A stretch of 64,000 nt of DNA, from NCBI GenBank assembly GCA_017552325.1, contig JAFZQE010000012.1, forward strand, positions 1 through 64,000, in the 5' to 3' direction. Positions 46,953 through 54,506 of the stretch are shown here, piece by piece (positions within the stretch are counted from its first letter, which is position 1; each line of letters begins with the position of its first letter). A program made the translations under genes and the position numbers. Source of the DNA: Oscillospiraceae bacterium (GTDB lineage Bacteria > Bacillota > Clostridia > Oscillospirales > Oscillospiraceae). The notes beneath the pieces are model-generated. The model was not told where the DNA came from, did not search any database, and saw only the letters and a program-made list of their open reading frames with translations.

Positions 46953-48398
46953 TCAGGTGAAAAAATAAAGCGCCAGGCGGTTTTCGGCTTTTTCGTAGAC
47001 GATATAGGAGAGGATCGAGCGGAGGGCGGCGTTCTTTGCGGCCTCGGTCTGCTGCGGATCCTTGACGAGCTGAAGGACATCCAGCACCTTCTCGCGGAAG
47101 GCGACAGGCTCCAGCGTCTTCGAGCGGGCGTCGACCTCGGCGTCGATCTGCAGCTGCTCCAGCTCTGCGATACGCGCCAGGATCTCCCTCCTGCGGCGCG
47201 TGAAGTCCTCGAGTGTGTAGACCTCCGTCTCGTAGGCCTCCATCACCCGACGCAGCTTGACGCGCTCCTGGGCGATCTGACGGCCATAGTCGGGGCCTTC
47301 GGCGGGACGGGGAACCGTGTGCGGCGCGATCGGAAAGGCGAGATTGTCACAGGCGTACTCGAGGGCGGCGATCACCTGACGGTCAGCCCGCGCGATCGAC
47401 AGCGAGTGCGAAACGCGGCACTGACCGTGCGCATACTTGTGACACTGCATCGACGGACAGTCCGTAGAGAGCCGCACGAGCGTGCTGCCGCAGGAGCTGC
47501 AGCGGACAAGGCCCTTGAGCATCCATTCGACCGGCTGACCGTCGCGCTGGTATTTGCGGCGGCCGCGCTCCGAGCGGGAGAGCTTATCCTGCACCGCCTC
47601 CCAGGATGCGGCGTCGATCAGCGGCTCGTGGCGGCCGTCGACCAGGTAGCCGTTCTCGGGCAGCTCGTTGCCGCGGCTGTAATTGACGTGGCCGCCCTTC
47701 GACCAGCGGAGCTTGCCGATATAGACGGGGTTCTGCAGGATATACTTCACGAAACGATTGTCCGGGAGATTGCCGCGGGACGTGCGGACGCCGATGCGGC
47801 CGAGCTCGCGCGCGATCGTGGCCATGCCGACGCCGGACAGATAGTCCGCATAGATCTTCCGCACGGTGGCCGCGTCGCCGTTCGGGACGTAACGCTTCGC
47901 TTTCTTGTCCACATCGTAGCCGAAGGCAGGAGGCGTGACGATCTCGCCGCGGCTGACCTTCTCGGCCATGCCGCGCTTGACCTCCCCGGAGAGCCGGATT
48001 GAATAAAACTCGTCCATCCATTCCAGGATGCGCTCGATCAGAGAACCGAAGGGGCCCTCGGCCAGCGGCTCGGAGATCGAGACGACCTCGACGCCGCAGC
48101 GGCGGAGCATGGCCTTGTAGACGATGCTCTCCTCCTGGTTGCGGGCAAAGCGCGAAAACTTCCATACAAGGACCGTCTCGAAGGGGCGGTCCTTTTCCTT
48201 CGCCCAGCCGATCATGCGCTGAAAGTCCTTGCGCTTCTTCGCGCTGCGGCCGCTGGTCTCGTCCTGGAACACGTACTCGTTCGGGACGATCATATCATGC
48301 GCGGCCGCATAGGCGCGAATCAGCTTGAGCTGGCTGTCCAGGCTGTATTCGTCCTGCTCCTCCGTGGACACGCGAAGATAAGCAGCGGCGGTTTTCAT
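46953..48398 (-). CDS. Large serine recombinase (phage integrase)
   Basis: This 481-aa recombinase integrates and excises the prophage. The catalytic N-terminal domain has YLRVSTEEQ with nucleophile Ser11 and Arg9. A recombinase domain (about 155-260) and a zinc ribbon (CSSC near 310 and C-x4-C-x8-C, about 322-337) come next, then a coiled coil (about 370-420) that controls directionality. It lies at the left end facing attL. It is seven bases after a membrane protein gene and probably shares a transcript with it and the repressor, so it would be present in the lysogen and need a directionality factor to excise. Confidence 0.95.
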   Translation of the reverse strand: MKTAAAYLRVSTEEQDEYSLDSQLKLIRAYAAAHDMIVPNEYVFQDETSGRSAKKRKDFQRMIGWAKEKDRPFETVLVWKFSRFARNQEESIVYKAMLRRCGVEVVSISEPLAEGPFGSLIERILEWMDEFYSIRLSGEVKRGMAEKVSRGEIVTPPAFGYDVDKKAKRYVPNGDAATVRKIYADYLSGVGMATIARELGRIGVRTSRGNLPDNRFVKYILQNPVYIGKLRWSKGGHVNYSRGNELPENGYLVDGRHEPLIDAASWEAVQDKLSRSERGRRKYQRDGQPVEWMLKGLVRCSSCGSTLVRLSTDCPSMQCHKYAHGQCRVSHSLSIARADRQVIAALEYACDNLAFPIAPHTVPRPAEGPDYGRQIAQERVKLRRVMEAYETEVYTLEDFTRRRREILARIAELEQLQIDAEVDARSKTLEPVAFREKVLDVLQLVKDPQQTEAAKNAALRSILSYIVYEKAENRLALYFFT

Positions 48399-48404
48399 AA
48401 GGTA

Positions 48405-48827
48405 TCAGCCTCCATGTCCCTTTATTCCTGCTATGAAGTAATACAAACCACCAAGCCCGTAGATTGCGCTGACGATAACGGAACCTTCTCCATCGATTGC
48501 GGCCAGTACAAAAAGAACTGAAGTTAATATGACCAGCGTCCCAAAGATAATATATGTAAGTTTCTTGGTAGCATCGTTATCATGAATCTTTTTAAATAAC
48601 CATGCAAAGGAAACAACGAGGACAAGTACAGATATGATAGCAGCGAAAATCTGCGGACTATCTCCGCGCACAGAATAAAACCAGTTTAGAAGAACTCGCA
48701 ACAGTGGAATAGCGCTGAGAACATCCGTAAGGAGGAGGAGTAAAAAGTCAACAATAAAGAAAAAGATAAGATAAACGATTGCTCCAAGAATGCCAAACAA
48801 AATAGATCTTCCGACTTGCGGTTTCAT
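48405..48827 (-). CDS. 140-aa prophage membrane protein
   Basis: Four hydrophobic segments (about residues 8-35, 60-80, 90-108 and 115-135) with short loops; no recognised family. It lies between repressor and integrase, 14 bases after the repressor stop, where phages often keep genes expressed in the lysogen. A role in excluding other phages is possible but rests only on position and topology. Confidence 0.7.
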   Translation of the reverse strand: MKPQVGRSILFGILGAIVYLIFFFIVDFLLLLLTDVLSAIPLLRVLLNWFYSVRGDSPQIFAAIISVLVLVVSFAWLFKKIHDNDATKKLTYIIFGTLVILTSVLFVLAAIDGEGSVIVSAIYGLGGLYYFIAGIKGHGG

Positions 48828-48841
48828 TCATAACACCTCAC

Positions 48842-49210
48842 TCACTTAGCATCTTCCACGTCGGAAAGAGCGTGATTTTTTCCGGCATAAGACTGCACAG
48901 CCATTGCCATTGTCTGACGAATATATTCCTTGCCGGAAGGGGAGAGCGTCCGGTAGTCCTGGATCAGATTGATTTCGTCCGGGAAAAGATCATCCGTAGA
49001 CTCAACGGCTGAAAATGATTCAACGATCAATTCTTCGAGAGAAACACCGAGAGCATCGGCCATCTTTTTGGCTGTCCGGATATTTGGCTCCCGATCAGAG
49101 TTTTCGTACCTGCTGATGTTCTGCTTTTTCATGCCGCACTTAGCGGCGAGCTGCTCCTGGGTCATGTTCGCGGATAGTCTCAGCTGTTTAAGCTTATCAC
49201 CGAATAGCAT
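48842..49210 (-). CDS. XRE-family prophage repressor
   Basis: This 122-aa protein has an N-terminal helix-turn-helix (MTQEQLAAKCGMKKQNISRY, about 16-35) and a short C-terminal region (LSPSGKEYIRQTMAMAV) without a LexA-type peptidase motif. GGAGGTGAT lies before the ATG at 49210; an upstream in-frame extension is not needed. Divergent from a Cro-like gene, it is the likely lysogeny repressor. Confidence 0.88.
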   Translation of the reverse strand: MLFGDKLKQLRLSANMTQEQLAAKCGMKKQNISRYENSDREPNIRTAKKMADALGVSLEELIVESFSAVESTDDLFPDEINLIQDYRTLSPSGKEYIRQTMAMAVQSYAGKNHALSDVEDAK

Positions 49211-49231
49211 AGTATCACCTCCGTAAACCAA

Positions 49232-49338
49232 ATGGTAACACAAAATCACCAAAAAAGCAACACAAAAAAGATGAAAGAAAAAGTAACCCAAAGGGTTGAC
49301 AAGAAAAAGGCAAAGTGTTAAGATGAAATCACCAAAAA
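49232..49338. promoter_or_regulatory. Divergent immunity promoters with direct-repeat operators
   Basis: Plus promoter: TTGACA (49296-49301), 17 bp, TAAGAT (49319-49324). Minus promoter: TTGCTT (49260-49255), 17 bp, TACCAT (49237-49232). A 13-bp direct repeat AAATCACCAAAAA occurs at 49243-49255 (in the minus promoter spacer) and 49326-49338 (at the plus start site). An AACCC-AAA-GGGTT inverted repeat lies between them. The repeats are good candidates for repressor operators. Confidence 0.75.
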
Positions 49339-49359
49339 GGATGACAAGGAGGTGAGCAC

Positions 49360-49560
49360 ATGGAAAACATTCAGCTTCGAGATAAGATCCGTGAAAAATA
49401 TAAGACAGATACCGCCTTTGGTATGGCTATTGGCTGGGTACCGAACAAGGTTTACAAGCTTGTGAACCTGAATTATATCCCCAAGCTGTCCGAGGCGGTA
49501 AAGATCAGCCGGGCCCTGGATATCGATCTCGAGGAGCTGGCTTCTTTTTTTGCTCAGTAA
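49360..49560 (+). CDS. Cro-like small HTH protein
   Basis: This 66-aa protein has a helix-turn-helix-like region (FGMAIGWVPNKVYKLVNLN) followed by LSEAVKISRALDIDLEELASFF, typical of XRE proteins. It is the first gene of the rightward transcript from the immunity region, so it probably acts as Cro. AAGGAGGTGAG precedes the ATG. Confidence 0.8.
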   Translation: MENIQLRDKIREKYKTDTAFGMAIGWVPNKVYKLVNLNYIPKLSEAVKISRALDIDLEELASFFAQ

Positions 49561-49630
49561 GTAACCATTTAGGATTACCGCTTTTCTTGTGTTGGCCTTT
49601 AGACCAGCGCTTTGAAGAGGGGAGGAGGAA

Positions 49631-49665
49631 GCAAAAGACATGCAGCCTCGGAAACTGCATGTCTT
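49631..49665 (-). terminator. Terminator of the 54-aa minus-strand gene
   Basis: A perfect 11-bp stem (AAGACATGCAG, 49635-49645, and its complement 49655-49665) is followed on the minus strand by TTTTGC, nine bases after the gene's stop. Confidence 0.75.
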
Positions 49666-49673
49666 GCGAGGGA

Positions 49674-49838
49674 TCAGCCGATTTCTTTTTCTTTATCGAT
49701 CTGTTGCCATTCGTATTCCGCGAACGCTTCGGCTATGGCGAGCGGAATATCCCGATTTGGTACAAAAGTACCGTCTTGCTTCTGGGAATTGATCAGAGAT
49801 TCCCAAACGGCAAGAGAGAGCCGATCTTTATCTACCAT
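49674..49838 (-). CDS. 54-aa prophage protein, isolated minus-strand gene
   Basis: A strong AAAGGAGGAAGCG lies before the ATG at 49838, and a terminator lies right after the stop. The protein starts MVDKDRLSLAVWESL and ends EWQQIDKEKEIG; it is acidic to neutral and probably helical, with no recognised family. It is transcribed against the Cro-like gene and the early operon, so it has its own promoter (a weak TTGAAA-17-TAGAAA can be read near 49892-49920). Its size and isolation would fit a recombination directionality factor or a small regulator, but this is a guess. Confidence 0.6.
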   Translation of the reverse strand: MVDKDRLSLAVWESLINSQKQDGTFVPNRDIPLAIAEAFAEYEWQQIDKEKEIG

Positions 49839-49950
49839 CGCACGCTTCCTCCTTTCTTTGTTTTCACCAAAACGATAACAAAAAAAGAAGATTGATTTCT
49901 ACGACTCAGCAAAACATTTTTCAAAATAAATAGAGAAGGGGAGAGGCGAC

Positions 49951-50259
49951 ATGCCGAGCATGGGAATACAGTCAGGGAACTATGCCCTGGAGATCAGCAA
50001 GAACAAAAAGGAACCGACAGCCAGCATCACAATATCCTACCGGAGCCCGTATTACAACGACTGGCTCGAGCTCATCACTTACATCGTGCACGCGGGCCTG
50101 CCGGATCAGGCAGCCAACAACCGGGTGCTGGCCGAATCAATTATGAAATGCGCGACGCAGGCGACGGTCGACATGATGAACGATCTGATCGGTCTCGGAA
50201 GGGCGCTTGCCGAGAAGATGGGAGAACTCTATGACAAACTCAATGACGCCGAAGGATAA
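49951..50259 (+). CDS. 102-aa early prophage protein of unknown function
   Basis: The protein starts MPSMGIQSGNYALEIS and has a C-terminal helical part (ATVDMMNDLIGLGRALAEKM). GGGGAGAGG precedes the ATG. No family recognised. It opens the long rightward early operon and overlaps the nuclease gene by 29 bases. Confidence 0.65.
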   Translation: MPSMGIQSGNYALEISKNKKEPTASITISYRSPYYNDWLELITYIVHAGLPDQAANNRVLAESIMKCATQATVDMMNDLIGLGRALAEKMGELYDKLNDAEG

Positions 50260-50740
50260 GAGACTGCTGCCGAAGGAAGGGCAGGAGCAGGCGACGCTCA
50301 TGAACTGGGCCAAAATGCAGAGCTGGCGCTGGCCGGAGATCGCGCTGCTGTTCCACATCCCGAACGGGGGAGGACGCAGCAAGGCCGAGGCCGGGAGATT
50401 CAAGGCCGAGGGCGTGAAGGCAGGCGTGCCGGATCTGTTCCTGCCGGTTCCGCGCGGCGAATACCATGGCCTGTTCATCGAGCTCAAGCGCCAGGCCGGC
50501 GGCCGGGTGAGCGCGGAACAGAAGGAATGGATCGAGAAGCTGCGCGATCAAGGCTACCGCGTGGAAGTCTGCAGGGGCTGGGAAGCCGCGGCGGAGCTGC
50601 TGCGGGAATATCTCGGCCTTGAAGTCACGAACACCGATAAATACGACGTCGTGTGGGGTGGCTTCGTTACGATCGACGCCTCGGCGAGGCTCGAGCCGGG
50701 GCCGGATCCGCGCACTCTGATTGGAGTGAACAGGGGATAA
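50231..50740 (+). CDS. VRR-NUC domain nuclease
   Basis: This 169-aa protein has the PD-(D/E)xK core of VRR-NUC enzymes: GVPDLFLPV (Asp68), then FIELKR (Glu84, Lys86), with an upstream Glu/Gln-rich helix EGQEQATLMNW. Such phage proteins are Holliday-junction or structure-specific nucleases. The start at 50231 has GGGAG seven bases upstream and lies within the previous gene. Confidence 0.85.
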   Translation: MTNSMTPKDKRLLPKEGQEQATLMNWAKMQSWRWPEIALLFHIPNGGGRSKAEAGRFKAEGVKAGVPDLFLPVPRGEYHGLFIELKRQAGGRVSAEQKEWIEKLRDQGYRVEVCRGWEAAAELLREYLGLEVTNTDKYDVVWGGFVTIDASARLEPGPDPRTLIGVNRG

Positions 50741-50781
50741 GGACAGGCCCGGTCGAATAAGGATGAAAGGAGGTGAGGAGA

Positions 50782-50982
50782 ATGGCGGCACGGACGGCCG
50801 AAAAGGCGAAGAGGCGAGAGCTGGGCTTCGTCTGCTATATGATCCTGGAGGACGGCAACACCGTGCCGTTCGAGGAGCTGACCGAAGAACAGCGCCAGCG
50901 TTTCCGAGAGAACGCAGCAGCGCGCCTCTCGGCTCGCATGAGCGACTATTACACCCAGCACCCGACGGAGATCGGGAACTAA
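50782..50982 (+). CDS. 66-aa early prophage protein
   Basis: MAARTAEKAKRRELGF opens a short protein with a helical TEEQRQRFRENAAARL segment. AGGAGGTGAGGAG precedes the ATG. No family recognised; the size suits a small regulator or host-takeover protein. Confidence 0.6.
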   Translation: MAARTAEKAKRRELGFVCYMILEDGNTVPFEELTEEQRQRFRENAAARLSARMSDYYTQHPTEIGN

Positions 50983-50998
50983 AGGAAGGAGAAAACAG

Positions 50999-51196
50999 AT
51001 GTCAACAGCGAGAAACCACGCGAAACGCAGCCATCAGAGCCAGCACAAGCACTTCGGCGGCGCGCGGGCCAGGCTGCGGACGAGCTATAAGAGCCGCGCC
51101 ATGCGGCCGAACCTCGGCGGCTTGTTCCGGCGCTTCCGCACGAAGATCTTCCCGCAGACCGATAAAGCGACAGGGAAGGAGGAAGCGGAGAAATGA
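50999..51196 (+). CDS. 65-aa very basic prophage protein
   Basis: Rich in Arg, Lys and His (for example NHAKRSHQSQHKHFGG and GGLFRRFRTKIF), which suggests nucleic-acid binding. GGAAGGAG precedes the ATG. Its end overlaps the next gene by four bases. Confidence 0.55.
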   Translation: MSTARNHAKRSHQSQHKHFGGARARLRTSYKSRAMRPNLGGLFRRFRTKIFPQTDKATGKEEAEK

Positions 51197-51369
51197 CTAT
51201 GGCCATGCTGACCGAGATCCTGTTCTGCGCGCTGATCGTGACCGTATGCGTGCAGATCGTCGTGATCCGCCATTACCGCCTGCGAAACGCCGAGCTGCGG
51301 CGCGAGCTGGCCGAGGCCACGGACTGGATAGATCCGATCGTGATCGGGGAGCCGACCGATGAAGACTAA
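51193..51369 (+). CDS. 58-aa prophage protein with one membrane helix
   Basis: ATG 51193 overlaps the preceding stop. MTMAMLTEILFCALIV begins a membrane helix (about 4-25), followed by a charged helix RNAELRRELAEATDW. The layout resembles small spanin or Rz-like proteins, but the early position argues against lysis. Its stop overlaps the next gene by eleven bases. Confidence 0.5.
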   Translation: MTMAMLTEILFCALIVTVCVQIVVIRHYRLRNAELRRELAEATDWIDPIVIGEPTDED

Positions 51370-51907
51370 GGAGAGCGCGTTTCGAGTATATCGTGACGCG
51401 ATCGACAAGGCAGTCGTGCCCGGGCAGCTCAAGCGGCTGCTGATGAGCGCGGAATGCGACCAGAGGATCAGCAGCTACGCGCTGACAAAGCTGAGGATCC
51501 GGGCCGAGGAAAAGCGGGAGAAGCTGCTGCGGGTACAGTACTGCTGGCGCCGCAGCTGCAAATACTGGCGCGATCCGACGGCCAACGCCTTCCACAGCTG
51601 CGATTACATGATGCTGACGGGCAGAAGCCGAATCAAGCAGATCGAGGATCCGCGGCTGCGGAAGGACTACGGCCGATGCCCTTTATTTGAGCCCGGGAAA
51701 CGACCGAAGCTGAGAAAAGTGAAGCCGGGGCTGCGGGGGACAAAGTACAATTGGGCCGTCGGGATGGCTCTCTACCGCAGCGGAGCGACAGACCGGGAAA
51801 TCGCCGAAGAGCTCGGGTGCTCGAGGAAGGCCGTGCAGTGGTGGAGAAGGAATCACAAGCTGCCGTGCAACCGGGAGGACGAGCGGGATACAGGAGAGGA
51901 GCCATGA
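51359..51907 (+). CDS. 182-aa prophage protein with Cys cluster and HTH
   Basis: A central region holds cysteines (QYCWRRSCKYW, SCDY, CPLF; about 62-108), suggesting a zinc site. The C-terminal GMALYRSGATDREIAEELG followed by SRKAVQWWRRNH is a homeodomain/resolvase-type helix-turn-helix (about 135-165). It is likely a DNA-binding regulator of the early or late switch. Confidence 0.65.
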   Translation: MKTKESAFRVYRDAIDKAVVPGQLKRLLMSAECDQRISSYALTKLRIRAEEKREKLLRVQYCWRRSCKYWRDPTANAFHSCDYMMLTGRSRIKQIEDPRLRKDYGRCPLFEPGKRPKLRKVKPGLRGTKYNWAVGMALYRSGATDREIAEELGCSRKAVQWWRRNHKLPCNREDERDTGEEP

Positions 51908-52194
51908 GAAGCTGCGAGGGCTGCCCGTTCCTGGAACGGGAGGAGCCGCACAGAGCGGGCGACTGCTGGACCGCGCACTGCACGGATCCGGACAAGCCGG
52001 CACTCGGGGCGAGGCGCACGGTGGCCGTGGGCTGGGTCGGCCCTCCGTTCCATATTCAACGACCGGCATGGTGCCGGAAAACTTTGAAGAAGGAGGAACA
52101 AGGTGAACGAAAGCAACGAAAAAACCGCCCGCCGGGAAGGCACCCCGACGGACGGCAAAGAGAAAGGGAAAGATCTCTCTGCCAAAAAGACTAA
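51904..52194 (+). CDS. 96-aa Cys-rich prophage protein
   Basis: It starts MRSCEGCPFLE and has further Cys in AGDCWTAHC and PAWCRK, suggesting a small metal-binding domain; the tail is highly charged. ATGA overlap with the preceding gene. The last 92 bases also encode the start of the next protein in another frame. Confidence 0.55.
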   Translation: MRSCEGCPFLEREEPHRAGDCWTAHCTDPDKPALGARRTVAVGWVGPPFHIQRPAWCRKTLKKEEQGERKQRKNRPPGRHPDGRQRERERSLCQKD

Positions 52195-52423
52195 CACCGG
52201 CGTGAGAAAAAGTCAAGGGGCCGTGTCATCCATGCTCAGCGAAAACAACCTGTACCGCAAAGCAGTGCATATCGCGGCGGTGGTCATGGTGGCGGCTGGG
52301 CTCTGCCGCTATGAAAGCGTCGATAAGTGCAGGAAGGTCTGGCCGCCCGAGGAGTCGTCCTGCGTGCTGTGCGTCGAGAACTGGCTGATCATGAGAGCAA
52401 GAAAGGAGATGCGCCATGGCTGA
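52103..52423 (+). CDS. 106-aa prophage protein
   Basis: GTG start with AAGGAGG six bases upstream. The N-terminal third is charged and low-complexity; the rest (MLSENNLYRKAVHIAAVV) may form a membrane-associated helix, then CRKVWPP and CVLCVENW. No family recognised. Confidence 0.5.
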   Translation: MNESNEKTARREGTPTDGKEKGKDLSAKKTNTGVRKSQGAVSSMLSENNLYRKAVHIAAVVMVAAGLCRYESVDKCRKVWPPEESSCVLCVENWLIMRARKEMRHG

Positions 52424-52781
52424 TTATGAAACGGACGCCGTCCAGAAGCTGGACGCCGAGTACAAAAAAGGCAGCTATGACAAGTACGCGCAGGCCATGA
52501 GGGGCGCCGTGCTCAAGGCCCTCAAGGACTTTGTGAAGCAGGACGCGGAGTTCGCCCAGGCGGTCGTGCAGGGCGGCAGCTTCGAGGACTGCATGAAGGC
52601 CGTGGCCAAGAACTGCGGCTCCTCGATCAGCGACCTGGACGCCTACCGGAAGGCCGTGCAGTTCTATTTCCCGGGCGCGGAGATCCGCATGACCATGACG
52701 ATCGATCTGATAGGCGGCGCCGCAGCCGGGGAAGACGCCCCGCCGAAGGGCGTAGTGCTCGACCTGTGGGCGCTGATCTGA
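52416..52781 (+). CDS. PcfK-like protein
   Basis: This 121-aa protein matches the PcfK-like family in length and in blocks such as VLKALKDFVKQDAEFAQAV, FEDCMKAVAKNCGSSISD and YRKAVQFYFPGAEI. PcfK was named from a conjugative plasmid; homologues in phages and transposons usually lie next to PcfJ, as here. Function unknown. Confidence 0.8.
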   Translation: MADYETDAVQKLDAEYKKGSYDKYAQAMRGAVLKALKDFVKQDAEFAQAVVQGGSFEDCMKAVAKNCGSSISDLDAYRKAVQFYFPGAEIRMTMTIDLIGGAAAGEDAPPKGVVLDLWALI

Positions 52782-52790
52782 GGTGCGGCC

Positions 52791-54506
52791 ATGAGCGGAA
52801 GAATTTACACGTACCTGACCGAGAAGCAGCTGAACGGGGAAATGGCGGACTTCCCGCCGCTGGACACCAAGCGCTGCGAGCGGGAGGCAAACAGCCTGTT
52901 CAAGACCTGGCTTTTCGTGAGGGACAAGCAGGGCATGCGGGAGATCACCTGCAGCAGCTGCGGGCACAGCGAGGAGCTGTATACGCCGTATCGGATCATG
53001 GACGAGACCTGGGCGTATCTGCTGACGGCCGGCCACGACCAGCCGGCGACCTGCCCCTGGTGCGGCGCCGGAGGAAGGATCAAGGAGCGGCGCTACATCC
53101 GCAACGGCGTCAAGCTGACGGAGTACCACCCGGTGCTGTTCCTGCAGGAGAAGGACGGCGTGCTCTACGCCCAGGGCTTTTGGACGCGGAAGCTCTACGA
53201 CAGCCAGATGGACACCAAGCAGCTCGGACAGCCGCCGCTGTTCATGGAGACGGAGGCCTGCCGGTACAGGATCGGACGGGCGGACGGATACACGCGCAGC
53301 GGCTTGGACTGCCGATACATACGAACGACGGTCGAGGGGAACTATGGCCGAAACCACTGGCTGCGGGAAGCGTTCACGTCAGGCGTCGGATACTACAGCG
53401 GCTTTGAAGCCTACACCGTCTTCGGCACGGAGGCCTACTACCGCAGCGCGCTGAGATACTGCGGGTATGAGATCTTCCGGGGACGGCCGAAGCTGACGGA
53501 CGGAACGATCTGCGGAGATCTGATCCGGTATCTGACAGCGGCCACGCAGTATCCGCAGCAGATCGAGCGGATCGCAAAGGCAGGATGGAACCAGCTGATC
53601 ATCGATCTGATCTATCAGCGGAAGAAGAACGCTGCGATCCTCATGTGGGACGAGCCGGACCTAAAGAAATCGCTGGGGCTGAGCGGGGAGGAGCTCAAGG
53701 CTTTTCGGACCGCCAAGTGCTCGCCCTATCTAATCGCGGATTATAAGAGATTCAAAAAAGCGGGGATCCCGGCGGGCTTCGAGGAGCTGGCAAGGCTTTA
53801 TCAATGGTTGGGATACGGCACATACGGAGAGGTGCTCAAGCTCTGCCTGCTGCACGGGATTCGGCCAGGGCGGATCCACCGCTACATCGACGAGCACACC
53901 GGGACGGTCAACAGCATCGCGGTCGCAAAGTATTCCTATGGAACCGTGCAGATCTGGAAGGACTGGCTGGACATGGCCGGGAAGCTCGGGTACGACCTGG
54001 AGAACGAGACGGTGCTGCTGCCGAAGGAGCTGGGCCGGAAGCACGACGAGGCGGCCGAGGAGCTGAACCGGCGCACCCTGCGCGAGGAGCGGAAGGCGCA
54101 GGCCGCACGGCTCAAGGAGCGGCGGAAGCAGTACGCCGCCGAGATCAACGGCTTCGTCTTCCGCCCGGCGGAGAGCAGCCGGGAGATCGTGGACGAGGGC
54201 AAGGCGCTGCAGCACTGCGTGGGCGGCTACGCCGAGCGGCACATGGCCGGGAAGCTGACGATCGTTTTCCTGCGGCGGGCGCTCACGCCGGAGGCCTCGC
54301 TGTACACGATCGAAATGAACGGCGCGCAGCTGGTCCAGATCCACGGCTTCAAGAACGAACGCATGCCCGGGTCAAAGAATCCGCGCGAGGTCGTCGGGCC
54401 GGAGCTGGACGCCTGGCTGACCTGGATCAAGCGCGGCAGCAAACGGGACAAGGAGGGGAGACCGAAGCTCCCCGCGATCAAAGAAAAGGAGGCTAAAACA
54501 GCGTGA
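52791..54506 (+). CDS. PcfJ-like protein
   Basis: This 571-aa protein has zinc-finger-like pairs CSSCGHS near 55 and CPWCGAGG near 84, a long central region, and the PcfJ C-terminal domain with DEGKALQHCVGGYAERH near 467-483 and YTIEMNGAQLVQIHG near 506. Paired with PcfK. The DEGxxLxHCVG block is typical of the family; its biochemical role is not known. Confidence 0.82.
   Translation: MSGRIYTYLTEKQLNGEMADFPPLDTKRCEREANSLFKTWLFVRDKQGMREITCSSCGHSEELYTPYRIMDETWAYLLTAGHDQPATCPWCGAGGRIKERRYIRNGVKLTEYHPVLFLQEKDGVLYAQGFWTRKLYDSQMDTKQLGQPPLFMETEACRYRIGRADGYTRSGLDCRYIRTTVEGNYGRNHWLREAFTSGVGYYSGFEAYTVFGTEAYYRSALRYCGYEIFRGRPKLTDGTICGDLIRYLTAATQYPQQIERIAKAGWNQLIIDLIYQRKKNAAILMWDEPDLKKSLGLSGEELKAFRTAKCSPYLIADYKRFKKAGIPAGFEELARLYQWLGYGTYGEVLKLCLLHGIRPGRIHRYIDEHTGTVNSIAVAKYSYGTVQIWKDWLDMAGKLGYDLENETVLLPKELGRKHDEAAEELNRRTLREERKAQAARLKERRKQYAAEINGFVFRPAESSREIVDEGKALQHCVGGYAERHMAGKLTIVFLRRALTPEASLYTIEMNGAQLVQIHGFKNERMPGSKNPREVVGPELDAWLTWIKRGSKRDKEGRPKLPAIKEKEAKTA

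Noticed and set aside
49587..49895. Two plus-strand open frames of 88 and 102 codons after the Cro-like gene
   Set aside because: No ribosome site and odd composition; the minus-strand 54-aa gene with AAAGGAGG and a terminator fits better.
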